Shown here: positions 54,996 through 64,000 of the stretch, piece after piece
Layout of the letters: each line of letters starts with the position of its first letter
Numbering within the stretch: the stretch's first letter is position 1
NCBI RefSeq assembly: GCF_031432975.1
Contig: NZ_CP133838.1
Location: 2,604,001-2,668,000 of the forward strand
Source: Buttiauxella selenatireducens
GTDB taxonomy: Bacteria; Pseudomonadota; Gammaproteobacteria; Enterobacterales; Enterobacteriaceae
DNA: 64,000 nt
Direction: 5' to 3'
Program-made: the position numbers and the translations under genes
The notes under the pieces: generated by a model
The model's database searches: none
What the model was told of the DNA's origin: nothing
Seen by the model: only the letters and a program-made list of their open reading frames with translations

Positions 54996-57900
54996 CTACC
55001 CCGTAATAGCGTCCATTGCCTGCAAAATACGCTTATCCGAAATCGGGTACGGCGTACCTAATTGCTGTGCAAAGAAGCTGACGCGCAGCTCTTCAATCAT
55101 CCAGCGGATTTCCAGCACATCGTCGTCAACACGGCGGGCTGGCGGCAGTTTATTCAGCCACTGCTGCCAGGTTTGCTGGACATGCTCCACTTTCAGCATT
55201 TGCACACGATCGCGATGCGGATCGACCGCCATTTTCTCGAGGCGCTTCTCAATGGCTTGCAGATAACGCAACGTATCGCCAAGACGTTTGTAGCCATTCC
55301 CGGTGACAAAACCGCGATACACCAGCCCGCTCATCTGCGCTTTCACATCCGACAAACCCAACGCCATGGTCATATCCACGCGCCCTTTGAGGCGTTTATT
55401 GATATTGAAAACCGCCGTCAGGATTTGTTCGACCTGCTTCGCAATTTCCACCACCGTGTCGTTAAGTTCGGCGCGCACTTTTTCATGCAGTGCGGCAAAG
55501 CCCTCTTCACTCCACACAGGGCCGCCTGCCTGAGCAATTAGCTTATCGACGCCGCAAGAAATGCAATCGTCGATGAGATCCAGCACTTTGCCGTACGGGT
55601 TAAAGTACAGGCCGAGTTTGGCTTTGTTCGGCAGTTTTTCATGCAAATACTTAATTGGTGATGGAATATTCAGCAGCAACAAACGGCGCAAACCGCGCCA
55701 CATCGCCTGTTGCTGTTCAAGCGGATTATCAAACAGCTTGATTGCTACGCTCTCTTTTTCATCTACCAGCGCCGGGAACGCCTTCATGCGGTAATTGCCA
55801 CGTTTTTGCTCGTAGCTTTCCGGCAATGAACCGAAACTCCAGATATGCAGGCCGCTTTGTTCGATACCGTCGTCTGCCACCGCCGAGAGTGTTTGCTGGA
55901 CTTTATCTTTCAGGCCACCTTTCAACTCGGTGAGGTCTTTACCCTCTTTGAGTTTTTTGTTGTGCTCATCAACCACGCGGAAAGTCATTTTCAGGTGATC
56001 GGGCACCTGATCCCAATGCCAGTCTTCGCGGTCGATGGTGATGCCGGACATGCGGCGGAATTCACGTTCTAAACTTTCCAGCAGCGGCAATTCCAGCGGC
56101 GTGGCGCGGCCTAAAAAAGCTTCGGCGTAGTTTGGCGCAGGGACAAAGTTGCGGCGCACAGGTTTTGGCAGCGACTTAATCAGCGCAATCACCAGCTCGC
56201 GGCGCACACCGGGAATTTGCCACTCGAAACCGGCCTCTTCAACCTGGTTTAGCAGCGGCAGCGGAATATGCACCGTCACACCATCAGCGTCTGCGCCCGG
56301 TTCAAACTGATATGTCAGGCGCAGCTTGAGATTCCCCTGATGCCAGAAGTTCGGGTAGTCGAGTTTACTGACTGTTTCCGCGCCCTCTTTTATCAACATG
56401 CTCTTTTCGAAATTGAGCAGGTCCGGCGTCTCTTTACTGGCTTTCTTCCACCAGTTGTCAAAATGGCGGGCAGAAATGACGTCGTGAGCGATACGCTGGT
56501 CATAAAATTCAAACAGCGTGTCGTCATCCACCAGAATGTCGCGGCGACGGGACTTATGCTCAAGTTCTTCAATTTCGTTGCGCAGTTTGAGGTTATCGCG
56601 GAAGAACGCGTGGCGTGTCTGCCAGTCACCTTCAACTAAAGCATGACGAATAAACAGTTCACGGCACAGCGCCGGGTCAATCTGGCTGTAGTTCACACTG
56701 CGGGCAGCCACAATCGGTAAACCGTAAAGCGTGACTTTTTCCGTCGCCATCACCGCGCCCTGCGATTTCTCCCAGTGCGGTTCGCTATAAGAGCGTTTTA
56801 GCAGATGCTGCGCCAGCGGCTCTACCCACTCCGGGTCGATACGCGCGGCAATGCGCCCCCACAGGCGGCTGGTTTCCACCAGTTCGGCAACCATCGTCCA
56901 TTTTGGTGGTTTCTTGAATAAACCGGAGCCAGGGAAGATGGAGAAGCGGGCGTTACGTGCGCCGGTATATTCCTGTTTATCGGCATCTTTTTGGCCGATA
57001 TGTGAAAGCAAGCCGGTCAGCAATGCGCAGTGAACGGAGCGGAAATCAGCAGGTTCGCTATTAATCGGCAAGCCTAACTCTTTCACCACCTGGCGCAACT
57101 GGGTGTAGATGTCCTGCCATTCGCGAACGCGCAGGTAGTTCAGGTAATCAAGTTTGCACTGGCGGCGGAACTGGTTAGACGACAGTTCTTTTTGCTGCTC
57201 ACCGAGGTAGTTCCATAAATTCACATATGTCAGGAAGTCAGATTCTTTGTCATGGAAGCGACGATGTTTTTCATCTGACGCCTGCTGTTTGTCCATCGGA
57301 CGCTCGCGCGGGTCCTGAATAGACAGGCCTGCCGTAATGATCATGACTTCACGCACACAACCAAATTTCTGCGCTTCCAGCACCATACGCGCCAGACGCG
57401 GGTCGACAGGCAACTGCGAAAGCTGGCGGCCAAGCGGCGTCAGTTTATACACGCTAAGGTCGGCATCGCTGGAGATAGCACCCAGCTCTTCGAGCAGGCG
57501 CACACCATCCTGAATATTGCGCTTATCCGGTGCTTCGACGAACGGGAATGCGGCGATATCACCCAGGCCAAGCGCAGTCATTTGCAGAATAACGGACGCC
57601 AGGTTGGTGCGCAGGATTTCCGGGTCGGTAAATTCCGGGCGAGACAGGAAATCGTCTTCGGAATAAAGACGAATACAGATCCCGTCAGAAACACGTCCGC
57701 AACGGCCTTTACGCTGGTTTGCCGAGGCCTGTGAAACCGGTTCAATCGGCAAGCGCTGCACTTTGGTGCGATAGCTATAACGGCTGATACGCGCGGTGCC
57801 GGGATCGATAACGTATTTAATGCCAGGCACAGTCAGCGAGGTTTCAGCTACGTTGGTTGCCAGCACAATGCGCCGTCCAACATGTGACTGGAAAACGCGG

Positions 57901-58895
57901 TTTTGCTCGCTATTCGACAAGCGCGCGTACAGCGGCAGCACTTCGGTGTGCGGCAAATTCAGCTTATTCAGGGCATCAGCGGTGTCACGAATCTCGCGCT
58001 CACCGCTCATGAAAATCAGAATGTCTCCGGCGCTTTCATGGCCGAGTTCATCGACGGCATCAAAAATCGCCTGCAACTGGTCACGATCGGTATCGTCAGC
58101 ATCTTCAACCATCGGGCGGTAACGCACTTCCACCGGGAAAGTACGGCCTGAAACTTCGATGATGGGCGCATTATTGAAATGACGCGAGAAGCGTTCCGGG
58201 TCAATGGTCGCAGACGTGATAATAATTTTCAGGTCCGGGCGGCGCGGCAGTAATTCACGCAAATAGCCCAACAGGAAATCAATGTTCAGGCTGCGTTCGT
58301 GCGCTTCATCGATGATGATGGTGTCGTACTGCATCAACAGGCGGTCTTGTTGAATTTCCGCCAGCAGGATGCCGTCGGTCATCAGCTTGACCATGGTGTT
58401 TTCACTGACGTGGTCAGTAAAACGCACCTTATAGCCCACACATCCGCCCGGTTCCGTTTGCAGTTCTTCCGCAATACGGTTCGCAACGGTTCGCGCCGCC
58501 AAACGACGAGGCTGCGTGTGGCCAATCAAGCCTTTAACGCCGCGCCCCAGTTCCATGCAGATTTTTGGCAGCTGTGTGGTTTTACCCGAACCGGTTTCCC
58601 CGGCCACGATAACCACCTGGTGGTCACGAATGGCTTCGAGAATGTCCTGTTTTTTCTGGCTGACAGGCAGGTTTTCAGGATAAGTAATCTTAGGCCGCGA
58701 CGCTTTGCGTAGCAGAACCTTACCCGCAGCCGCTTCGATTTCCACAGCCAGTGAATCAAACACGGCTTGCTGCGATTCAGGATTTTTCACCTTCTTCGCG
58801 CCATGCAAACGGCGAGAGAAGCGTTGTCTGTCGCGTAGCATTAGCCCGTCGAGGCGAGAGAATAATGAGGACAGTGAGGGTTTTATGTTTTCCAT
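54996..58895 (-). CDS. hrpA: ATP-dependent RNA helicase HrpA
   Basis: A 1299-residue DEAH-box helicase, the same length as E. coli HrpA and colinear with it. GETGSGKTTQ is Walker A (near residue 95), DEAH lies in IIIDEAHERS, motif III is SAT, and QRKGRCGR is motif VI. After the helicase core come the winged-helix and OB-type regions and a long HrpA-specific C-terminus. In E. coli it acts in mRNA processing and in rescue of stalled or collided ribosomes. The ATG at 58895 (MENIKPSLSS) aligns with the E. coli N-terminus; the frame is open to 58943. It is divergent from azoR, as in E. coli. Confidence 0.96.
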   Translation of the reverse strand: MENIKPSLSSLFSRLDGLMLRDRQRFSRRLHGAKKVKNPESQQAVFDSLAVEIEAAAGKVLLRKASRPKITYPENLPVSQKKQDILEAIRDHQVVIVAGETGSGKTTQLPKICMELGRGVKGLIGHTQPRRLAARTVANRIAEELQTEPGGCVGYKVRFTDHVSENTMVKLMTDGILLAEIQQDRLLMQYDTIIIDEAHERSLNIDFLLGYLRELLPRRPDLKIIITSATIDPERFSRHFNNAPIIEVSGRTFPVEVRYRPMVEDADDTDRDQLQAIFDAVDELGHESAGDILIFMSGEREIRDTADALNKLNLPHTEVLPLYARLSNSEQNRVFQSHVGRRIVLATNVAETSLTVPGIKYVIDPGTARISRYSYRTKVQRLPIEPVSQASANQRKGRCGRVSDGICIRLYSEDDFLSRPEFTDPEILRTNLASVILQMTALGLGDIAAFPFVEAPDKRNIQDGVRLLEELGAISSDADLSVYKLTPLGRQLSQLPVDPRLARMVLEAQKFGCVREVMIITAGLSIQDPRERPMDKQQASDEKHRRFHDKESDFLTYVNLWNYLGEQQKELSSNQFRRQCKLDYLNYLRVREWQDIYTQLRQVVKELGLPINSEPADFRSVHCALLTGLLSHIGQKDADKQEYTGARNARFSIFPGSGLFKKPPKWTMVAELVETSRLWGRIAARIDPEWVEPLAQHLLKRSYSEPHWEKSQGAVMATEKVTLYGLPIVAARSVNYSQIDPALCRELFIRHALVEGDWQTRHAFFRDNLKLRNEIEELEHKSRRRDILVDDDTLFEFYDQRIAHDVISARHFDNWWKKASKETPDLLNFEKSMLIKEGAETVSKLDYPNFWHQGNLKLRLTYQFEPGADADGVTVHIPLPLLNQVEEAGFEWQIPGVRRELVIALIKSLPKPVRRNFVPAPNYAEAFLGRATPLELPLLESLEREFRRMSGITIDREDWHWDQVPDHLKMTFRVVDEHNKKLKEGKDLTELKGGLKDKVQQTLSAVADDGIEQSGLHIWSFGSLPESYEQKRGNYRMKAFPALVDEKESVAIKLFDNPLEQQQAMWRGLRRLLLLNIPSPIKYLHEKLPNKAKLGLYFNPYGKVLDLIDDCISCGVDKLIAQAGGPVWSEEGFAALHEKVRAELNDTVVEIAKQVEQILTAVFNINKRLKGRVDMTMALGLSDVKAQMSGLVYRGFVTGNGYKRLGDTLRYLQAIEKRLEKMAVDPHRDRVQMLKVEHVQQTWQQWLNKLPPARRVDDDVLEIRWMIEELRVSFFAQQLGTPYPISDKRILQAMDAITG

Positions 58896-59041
58896 TGCGT
58901 AATCATCACGGCAGCGCACTGCCTGGTAAGTCTGTTTTATCAATTAGCGCTAGATTAGCACATTGCACCTTTTGACGCCTTGTTCAATAAAATCGAACAT
59001 AGAGTTCGATATATTGCGCTATCACTGCAATCGGATTGTGA

Positions 59042-59707
<666 letters not shown>

Positions 59708-59740
59708 TTCCTCGTCATCATTGACCGGGTAAAACGATTT

Positions 59741-59773
59741 AAAAAACGGCAAATATCATGTTTGCCGTTTTTT
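59741..59773 (+). terminator. azoR intrinsic terminator
   Basis: AAAAAACGGCAAA (59741-59753) and TTTGCCGTTTTTT (59761-59773) form a 13-bp stem ending in a T-run, 33 bases after the azoR stop. Confidence 0.93.
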
Positions 59774-59799
59774 TATTGTTTCAGGCCGGAAAACTTAGC

Positions 59800-60303
59800 T
59801 TATTTAGCGCCTGTTGCAACACACACCTTTATTTCCCAGGTAAATCTATCCAAACTTACGTGAGCCCACCACGCAGCAATTCCGCCAACGGCGAGGCCTT
59901 GGTACCAGAAAATAAAGCCTATCAGCATAAAAGGAAGTGAAATCAATAACGCCCAACCGATGACCTGCCAGCCACCAAGAGTCCTCGAGAGTTTTGCGCC
60001 CCTCTTATTACGGTGCGCGAGACAATTGAATATGAACAATATCGTTAAAGGCTTCTATAGAAGTATAAATATTAATAAAAAAGAAGAGGCTAAAAAGGTT
60101 AATCCAAACCACTCGGAATAAAGCAACGCAAAAGCAAATAAGCAATTCATTGCCCACCATATGAAGACCCGTTTGCGCAGCCCATTCCAATCATATTGCG
60201 GATAACAAAATCTTAAAATAATAAAAGTTATCGTCGTCAGAATAATCATAACGTTTTCATCCGTGAAACGCGGGCAGGAGTTAAGCATAAGTGTGGTTTT
60301 CAC
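59800..60303 (-). pseudogene. Membrane protein interrupted by an in-frame amber codon
   Basis: One reading frame from a GTG at 60303 to 59800 is broken only by TAG at 60055-60057. Before it lie 82 residues with two to three hydrophobic segments (MIILTTITFIILRFC; LASSFLLIFILL). After it the frame continues for about 84 residues (KPLTILFIFNCLAHRNKRGAK, then WALLISLPFMLIGFIFWYQG). Both halves look like parts of one small integral membrane protein of about 168 residues. A nonsense mutation is the simplest reading; two separate genes or a sequencing error are alternatives. AT-rich. No family recognised. Confidence 0.55.
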
Positions 60304-60530
60304 TCATTTTGCCTAACAGGGATTTAAAGCAATATTAACTGTGTGGAAATTGTTTTGCAATTAGTGTTATTTAATAAAAACAAGCACAATAGATCAATGA
60401 GTTACAAAGGTGGCAATCAAAGGGGATAACATTGGTGAATATAATTGAAATGCTATATTCATGAAGCGAATTACATTGCAGGGAAATGAATGAGTCATTG
60501 GGTGGTATTAACCACCCAGTGACTTTTAAC

Positions 60531-62012
60531 TTAATTTGCCAGCAATGGCTGTGCGGTCTTCTCAACTAACGCAAGCAGGAGTTTAATATCCTCGAGCGTA
60601 ACAATTGGATTCAGCAACGTCATTTTCAGGCAGGTAACACCGTTATGTTCCGTTACGCCGACGTTGGCACGACCGGAATCCAGCAATGCATCACCAATTT
60701 TCTGGTTCAGCAGCGCGATTGCCGCATCACCACTGGCAGCTAACTGCTCAGGACGGAAACGGAACAATACGCTCGCCAGTTGTGGTTTCATCACCAGTTC
60801 CAGAGACGGCTGTTCAGCCACGTACTGCGCAACTTGCTGTGCGAGTGTCACGCCGTGATCGATGATTTCGGCATACTGCTTCTGACCCAACGCTTCCAGA
60901 CCCATCCACAGTTTCAGTGCGTCGAAACGACGAGTCGTCTGCAAAGATTTAGACACCAGATTTGGCACGCCAGCTTCTTCATCGAACTCAGAGTTCAGGT
61001 AAGCCGCCTGATAGCGCATCAATTCATAGTGACGGGCTTCTTTTAACAAGAATGCGCCACAGCTGATGGTCTGGAAGAATTGTTTATGGAAGTCCAGAGT
61101 AATGGAATCCACTAATTCAATGCCGTCCAGATAGTCACGATACTTCTCGGACATCAGCAATGCCCCGCCCCACGCTGCATCAACGTGCACCCAAATCTGG
61201 TGCTGCGCGGCAAAGGTCGCAATTTCACGCAATGGGTCGATGGCACCCGCATCGGTGGTACCGGCTGTCGCGACAATCGCCAGAATTTGCTCGCCGTTGG
61301 CTTGCGCCTGCGCCACTTTCTCACGCAGATCGTTGAAATCCATGCGTGCAAATTCGTCGGTTTTCACCAGCGTAACAGACTGGTATCCGAGGCCCATCAA
61401 AGCCATGTTCTTCTGCACCGAGAAATGGGCATTTTCAGAACACAGAACTTTAATCTTTCTCAGATCGCCGATCAGACCATCCTGCTGGATGGAGTGACCC
61501 TGGCGGGCAAAGAACGCGTCACGCGCCAGCATCAGACCCATCAGGTTACTTTGGGTGCCGCCACTGGTGAATACACCCGCGTCGCCTGCCTGATACCCCA
61601 CTTGAGCACGCAGCCATTCAATCAGCTTCATCTCGATGATGGTCGCTGATGGACTTTGATCCCAGGAATCCATGCTCTGGTTGGTGGCGTTGATCAGCAC
61701 TTCAGCCGCCTGGCTGATGACCAGACTTGGGCAGTGCAAATGCGCGACGCACTGCGGATGATGCACCGACAGGCTGTCTTTCAAGAAGAACTCAATGGCA
61801 CGTTCAATAGCAGCCTGGTTGCCCAGGCCCTGCGGATTAAAATCCAGTTGAATGCGCTCACGCAGTTCAGCAACGCTTTTGCCCTGATACATCTCAGGTT
61901 GCTGTAGCCACTGCACAACAGCCGCACTGGTCTGCGCAATCGCCTGCTGGTAGGCTTCAGTGCTTTGCGCAGAGCCTGCCAGAATCGGGTTTAAATCAGA
62001 CATTGTGGTCAT
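60531..62012 (-). CDS. ddc: L-2,4-diaminobutyrate decarboxylase
   Basis: A 493-residue PLP-dependent group II decarboxylase that converts 2,4-diaminobutyrate to 1,3-diaminopropane. The PLP lysine is Lys310 in TLDFHKQFF, and the cofactor-binding aspartate is in VHVDAAWGG (Asp278). GVFTSGGTQSNLMGLMLARD is the usual N-terminal PLP block. It lies 9 bp after dat and is surely cotranscribed. The start at 62012 (MTTMSDL) has GGAG close by; the ATG at 62003 is an alternative. Confidence 0.93.
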   Translation of the reverse strand: MTTMSDLNPILAGSAQSTEAYQQAIAQTSAAVVQWLQQPEMYQGKSVAELRERIQLDFNPQGLGNQAAIERAIEFFLKDSLSVHHPQCVAHLHCPSLVISQAAEVLINATNQSMDSWDQSPSATIIEMKLIEWLRAQVGYQAGDAGVFTSGGTQSNLMGLMLARDAFFARQGHSIQQDGLIGDLRKIKVLCSENAHFSVQKNMALMGLGYQSVTLVKTDEFARMDFNDLREKVAQAQANGEQILAIVATAGTTDAGAIDPLREIATFAAQHQIWVHVDAAWGGALLMSEKYRDYLDGIELVDSITLDFHKQFFQTISCGAFLLKEARHYELMRYQAAYLNSEFDEEAGVPNLVSKSLQTTRRFDALKLWMGLEALGQKQYAEIIDHGVTLAQQVAQYVAEQPSLELVMKPQLASVLFRFRPEQLAASGDAAIALLNQKIGDALLDSGRANVGVTEHNGVTCLKMTLLNPIVTLEDIKLLLALVEKTAQPLLAN

Positions 62013-62021
62013 TCACTCCAC

Positions 62022-63407
62022 TCAAACAGGTTTGATGCCGGACGCCAACAGCGCCTGCTCAAATTTGTCGAGGAAAATAGCCAGCTCATCGTTGGTGATC
62101 AGCAGGGATGGCAGCAGACGCAGTACGCAACCGTTACGGCCACCACGCTCCAGAATCAGGCCAGCTTTGAAGCAGTTTTTCTGCAGCAATGCGGACAACT
62201 CAGCGTCAGCCGGGTAGCAACCCATATGATCTTTCGCTTCGTTTGGTTTAACAATCTCAATACCGATCATTAAGCCCAGACCGCGAACCTGGCCAATAAC
62301 CGGGTAACGTTTTTGCAGATCGGCCAGTTTGCTTTTCAGCCACTCGCCTTGTGCTGCAACTTTGTCAGCAATCTTGTTTTCTGTCAGATGCTTCAGCGTG
62401 GTCAAGCCGGTTGCCATTGCCAATTGGTTACCGCGGAAAGTACCGGTGTGGTGGCCTGGTGACCATGCATCGAACTCTTTCTTGATACCCAGCACGGCCA
62501 GTGGCAAGCCGCCACCCACTGCTTTAGACATCACGATGATGTCTGGCTCAATGCCAGCGTGTTCGTAGGCAAACAGTTTGCCGGTACGGCAGAAACCAGC
62601 CTGCACTTCATCGATGATCAGCAGAATGCCGTGTTCCTGGGTCACTTTGCGAATGCGCTGCAACCACTCTTTCGGCGCCGGGTTAACGCCGCCTTCACCC
62701 TGAACCGCTTCCAGAATGACTGCCGCAGGTTTGCGCACGCCACTCTCAACATCGTTGATCAGGTTTTCGAAGTAATAGGTTAATGCTTTAACGCCAGCTT
62801 CACCGCCAATACCCAGCGGGCAGCGGTACTGATGCGGGTAAGGCATGAATTGAACTTCAGGCATCATACCGTCGACAGCTTCTTTCGGAGACAGGTTGCC
62901 TGTCACAGAAAGTGCGCCGTGAGTCATGCCGTGATAGCCGCCGGAGAAGCTGATAATGCCTGCACGGCCGGTCACTTTCTTAGCCAGTTTCAGCGCCGCT
63001 TCAACGGCATCTGCACCAGATGGGCCGGTGAATTGCAGGCAATATTCTTTACCCTGTCCTGGCAATAAAGAGAGAAGATATTCGGAGAACTGGTCTTTCA
63101 ACGGCGTGGTCAGATCCAGTGTATGTAACGGCAAGCCGCTAGTAATGACATTTTGGATGCTTTGCAGCACGTCAGGGTGGTTATGTCCAAGAGCAAGTGT
63201 ACCTGCCCCCGCAAGGCAATCAAGATATTGATTATTCTCAACATCGGTGATCCAAACACCATTGGCTTTCGCAATTGCAAAAGGCAATTTACGTGGATAA
63301 CTCCTAACATTCGATTCAAATTCAGCTTGTCTTGCTAAATAGGTTTCATTATTTCCGTTTAATGAATTCGCACCTAAACTGTCAATACGGACTTTATCCG
63401 TCATCAT
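62022..63407 (-). CDS. dat: Diaminobutyrate-2-oxoglutarate aminotransferase
   Basis: A 461-residue class III aminotransferase that makes 2,4-diaminobutyrate from aspartate semialdehyde using glutamate. PLP binds Lys295 in [12 protein letters not shown], with Asp266 in [26 protein letters not shown] is the conserved cofactor loop. With ddc it forms the short 1,3-diaminopropane pathway known from Acinetobacter and several enterobacteria. AGGAGAGAT precedes the ATG at 63407. Confidence 0.94.
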   Translation of the reverse strand: MMTDKVRIDSLGANSLNGNNETYLARQAEFESNVRSYPRKLPFAIAKANGVWITDVENNQYLDCLAGAGTLALGHNHPDVLQSIQNVITSGLPLHTLDLTTPLKDQFSEYLLSLLPGQGKEYCLQFTGPSGADAVEAALKLAKKVTGRAGIISFSGGYHGMTHGALSVTGNLSPKEAVDGMMPEVQFMPYPHQYRCPLGIGGEAGVKALTYYFENLINDVESGVRKPAAVILEAVQGEGGVNPAPKEWLQRIRKVTQEHGILLIIDEVQAGFCRTGKLFAYEHAGIEPDIIVMSKAVGGGLPLAVLGIKKEFDAWSPGHHTGTFRGNQLAMATGLTTLKHLTENKIADKVAAQGEWLKSKLADLQKRYPVIGQVRGLGLMIGIEIVKPNEAKDHMGCYPADAELSALLQKNCFKAGLILERGGRNGCVLRLLPSLLITNDELAIFLDKFEQALLASGIKPV

Positions 63408-63906
63408 ATCTCTCCTACAACTGCTAACTCGTTAATTTCGCAGCTGATTAAATGAATTAGAAAAACTAAGCACCTGTAAAAATCGCGGCCAATATAGGTT
63501 CTTTTTGCTCTCTGCTCAATAATTTATTTGTTCGATTTCTTAATGTTTCCGATTTGTAATACTTACGAAAAACAGTGTAAAGATCGGCAACTAACCTCTC
63601 ATGCTACAAAGACAATGTTACACAGAGATTAAAGCGGTTAAAAAACAAATTATCAGCATTATATATAGGTTTTCGCGCTGTACATGCGGGAGGTTACGGG
63701 AAGGTTTCAGGCGCTAAAACAGGCAAAATTACACATTTCAACAGACAGGTACTTTCTCAAGTGAAATCAATCTATAAAGAAGATAAGAGGAAGGGTTAAA
63801 TAGAATAAAAATGAAACACATCAATGATGTTTAATCGGTTGTTAACATATTTATATTTAAACACTTACACCAACACAATTTAATAACACCCAAACGCAAA
63901 GCCCAC
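63408..63906. other. AT-rich gap upstream of dat
   Basis: About 500 bp of AT-rich DNA with no supported gene. The dat-ddc promoter should lie here on the minus strand; no specific sites were recognised. Confidence 0.4.
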
Positions 63907-64000
63907 TCAGGTGAGCAACGGTCTTTTCCAATGTTCAAGGATTCCCGCCGCACGCCTGATTGGATCGCCATCGCTCAGAATGCATTTCGCTTTAGCGGCG
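63907..64000 (-). CDS. Possible C-terminus of a gene cut by the window edge
   Basis: Read on the minus strand from the window end, the frame gives AKCILSDGDPIRRAAGILEH, then WKRPLLT and TGA at 63909-63907. It looks like the end of a real protein, but about 30 residues are too few to name. The opposite strand also has an open frame from ATG 63931. Confidence 0.3.
   Translation of the reverse strand, partial: AAKAKCILSDGDPIRRAAGILEHWKRPLLT

Noticed and set aside
63931-64000. Plus-strand frame starting MFKDSRRTPDW at the window end
   Set aside because: It lacks a ribosome site, and the opposite strand gives a more protein-like ending with a stop at 63907.

Overview
The window is chromosomal DNA from a member of the Enterobacteriaceae. 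Gene content and several neighbour pairs match that family: eamA next to ydeE, azoR divergent from hrpA, an arsRBC operon, srfABC, ydcY, and an ERIC element plus REP-like hairpins between genes. The gene order is not that of E. coli K-12. A relative such as Buttiauxella or Kluyvera is possible, but that is inference. Most of the window is tightly packed core or accessory metabolism. AT-rich stretches, gene remnants and repeats mark exchanged segments.

Layout. 1-4.4 kb: a truncated eamA exporter gene, the MFS exporter ydeE, a double-GNAT protein and an AtaR/AtaT-type toxin-antitoxin pair with a palindromic operator. 4.4-15.7 kb: a minus-strand nitrogen-scavenging operon in the order allophanate hydrolase, urea carboxylase, urtA, urtB, urtC, urtD, urtE. 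It is preceded by a sigma-54-type -24/-12 element. Related palindromic repeats sit at three of its gene junctions. 15.8-18.0 kb: arsRBC with a perfect palindromic operator, divergent from an M14-family peptidase gene. 19.4-24.4 kb: an APH-fold kinase, an autotransporter bracketed by a perfect 41-bp direct repeat, an RluA-family pseudouridine synthase and ydcY. 24.4-34.4 kb: an alpha/beta hydrolase, an orphan dipeptide-type binding protein, a hexapeptide acyltransferase and srfABC. 34.4-40.2 kb: a monooxygenase-like protein, an aldehyde dehydrogenase, a candidate small protein, an ERIC element, an ABC-F ATPase, a chemotaxis-receptor remnant and two AT-rich orphan genes.

40.4-49.6 kb: a YdeP/FdhF-type molybdopterin oxidoreductase, a small conserved-looking gene whose Shine-Dalgarno sequence lies in a hairpin, a membrane PQQ dehydrogenase, a second orphan dipeptide-binding protein divergent from a PepT-like peptidase, and an O-methyltransferase. 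49.6-54.3 kb: a Gly-rich autotransporter and an SDR dehydrogenase. 54.3-64 kb: an unusual roughly 480-bp multi-hairpin element, hrpA, azoR, a membrane-protein reading frame interrupted by an amber codon, and the ddc/dat pair for 1,3-diaminopropane synthesis.

Functional links. The urt/urea-carboxylase/allophanate-hydrolase cluster takes up urea and converts it to ammonia and CO2 without nickel urease. The second peptide-binding protein and PepT-like peptidase suggest scavenging of small peptides. The dat and ddc genes form a two-step polyamine route. The most unusual structures are the symmetric multi-hairpin element at 54417-54895, the repeat-bracketed autotransporter, and an AtaT-like toxin with a substitution in its acetyl-CoA loop.
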